Shown here one piece after another: positions 63,006 through 64,000 of a DNA stretch of 64,000 nt. The position numbers and the translations under genes are program-made. Within the stretch, counting starts at the first letter, position 1, and every line of letters starts with the position of its first letter. Source of the stretch: Comamonadaceae bacterium (GTDB lineage: Bacteria > Pseudomonadota > Gammaproteobacteria > Burkholderiales > Burkholderiaceae_C). The stretch lies in assembly GCA_947453965.1 (NCBI GenBank), contig CANGIQ010000010.1, positions 1 through 64,000 on the forward strand, read 5' to 3'. A model generated the notes under the pieces. That model worked only from the letters and a program-made list of their open reading frames with translations, searched no databases and was not told the DNA's origin.

Positions 63006-64000
63006 TCAAAATTCTTCGGTGTCGACCTCAACCGTCGCCTGCGCGTTGTAGCGCGCCCCTTTGACGGTGTGTTGGTTGATCAGCGCTTCTAAGCGCTGCA
63101 TCTGATCAGCGGTCAGCGTCACATGCACAGCCGCCATGTTGTCTTCGAGGTGATGGATGTTTTGGGTGCCGGGGATGGGAATGAGCTTGCTGTCTTTGTG
63201 CAGCAGCCAGGCCAAGGCCAGCTGTGCTGGTGTGCAACCCACCTCCTGCGCAATCGCCAAGTAGCCAGGCAGCAAGTGCAAATTGGCGGCATAGGTGTCA
63301 GCCGCAAAACGCGGCATGCTGCGGCGAATGTCGTTGGCGGCCAAGCCACCCACATCTCGCAAATCGCCACACAAGAAGCCACGCGCCACTGGGCTGAAAG
63401 GCACAAAGGTCACGCCTAATTCTTCACACGCTTTGAGCACCGCAATTTCAGGGTTGCGCGTCCACAGCGAGTACTCGGTTTGCAAGGCCGCAATCGGGTG
63501 CACCGCATGGGCTTTGCGCAGCGTCGTGGCTGACACTTCGCTCAAGCCAATGGTGCGCACCTTGCCTGCGCGCACCAAGTCGCTCATGGCACCCACGCTG
63601 TCTTCGATGGGCACTTGTTTGTCCCAGCGGTGCAGGTAATACAGGTCAATCACGTCGGTGCCCAAGCGGCTCAAACTGTCTTCGCAGTTTTGGCGAATCG
63701 CTTCAGGACGTCCGTTGATCACACGCTTGACGCCATCTGGAAACGTCACCCCCGCCATGCCGCCTTTGGTGCACAGCGTGATCTGTTGACGATGCGCCTT
63801 CAAGGCCTTGCCCACCAACGACTCGTTGGCACCAAAGCCATACAGCGCCGCGGTGTCAAACAAGGTCACACCCAGGTCGAGGGCGCGATGCAACAAAGCC
63901 TCCCCCACCTCCGGCGCAGGCGGTGCGCCGTAGGCGTGGCTCAGATTCATACAGCCAAGGCCGATGGCTGATACGGTGAAAGGGCCGAGTTGGCGTTGTT
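63006..64000 (-). CDS. Aldo/keto reductase (5' end beyond the window)
   Basis: The frame continues to the window edge, and codons before MNLSHAYG read QRQLGPFTVSAIGLGC, the normal beginning of the family, so only one or two residues are missing. Catalytic residues are visible: Asp and Tyr in FDTAALYG, Lys in LCTKGG and His in YYLHRWD. It reduces aldehydes or ketones with NADPH. No substrate can be given. Its neighbours, the toxin-antitoxin genes, are probably unrelated. Confidence 0.92.
   Translation of the reverse strand, partial: QRQLGPFTVSAIGLGCMNLSHAYGAPPAPEVGEALLHRALDLGVTLFDTAALYGFGANESLVGKALKAHRQQITLCTKGGMAGVTFPDGVKRVINGRPEAIRQNCEDSLSRLGTDVIDLYYLHRWDKQVPIEDSVGAMSDLVRAGKVRTIGLSEVSATTLRKAHAVHPIAALQTEYSLWTRNPEIAVLKACEELGVTFVPFSPVARGFLCGDLRDVGGLAANDIRRSMPRFAADTYAANLHLLPGYLAIAQEVGCTPAQLALAWLLHKDSKLIPIPGTQNIHHLEDNMAAVHVTLTADQMQRLEALINQHTVKGARYNAQATVEVDTEEF

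Overview
The window looks like a chromosome segment from a betaproteobacterium, most likely of the family Comamonadaceae (Limnohabitans/Rhodoferax/Comamonas type). The clues are protocatechuate 4,5-cleavage genes with a LysR regulator, TcuAB with a Bug-type binding protein, a ferredoxin-type sulfite reductase next to a DUF934 gene, and dense, often overlapping genes of fairly high GC. The family is inferred from gene content; no rRNA or marker phylogeny was possible. One stretch (about 25.5-27.2 kb) is clearly more AT-rich and sits at a tRNA-Asn gene.

Layout. 0-4.8 kb: an MnmC-type protein with an eroded methyltransferase half, a ChrA-type transporter, a leucine-rich-repeat protein kinase and a small secreted cysteine protein. 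4.9-12.4 kb: assimilatory sulfate reduction (TSUP exporter, sulfite reductase, DUF934, APS reductase, CysD, CysN), then a 7Fe ferredoxin and a ferredoxin-NADP reductase that could supply the electrons. 12.5-25.5 kb: a thiamine region. A TPP riboswitch precedes a tightly coupled operon of a LuxE-like acyl synthetase, a LuxC-like acyl reductase, a three-part ABC importer and an SDR reductase. Next come a convergent thiD and a thiO-thiS-thiG-thiE operon that runs on into a TonB-dependent receptor and a secreted alpha/beta hydrolase. 25.5-27.2 kb: a decayed tRNA-Asn copy, an intact tRNA-Asn with promoter and terminator, and an AT-rich orphan membrane protein. 27.2-34.8 kb: a two-partner secretion pair (TpsB plus an 1867-residue adhesin with ten YDG-type repeats). 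34.8-42.2 kb: an OsmC-YcaO fusion and an AfuABC/FbpABC-like ABC transporter with two paralogous binding proteins. 42.3-44.3 kb: a reduced sox cluster (X, Y, Z, A) without soxB. 44.3-47.7 kb: an IorAB-type molybdenum hydroxylase and a membrane protein. 47.8-53.2 kb: a LysR regulator, TcuA, TcuB and two orphan periplasmic binding proteins. 53.2-57.6 kb: a light/DNA-repair cluster with two photolyase-family proteins. 57.6-59.8 kb: protocatechuate 4,5-dioxygenase and a divergent LysR gene. 59.9-64 kb: a LuxR-type regulator, an unrecognised protein with an internal duplication, a toxin-antitoxin pair and the start-truncated copy of an aldo/keto reductase.

The most interesting system is the TPP-riboswitch operon. 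LuxE-like plus LuxC-like plus SDR is the logic of carboxylic acid to thioester to aldehyde to alcohol. Under thiamine control and with its own importer, it could be a salvage route that reduces an oxidised (carboxylate) pyrimidine or thiazole back to the alcohol used for thiamine synthesis. That function is inferred; the gene order, the riboswitch and the catalytic cysteines are visible in the sequence.
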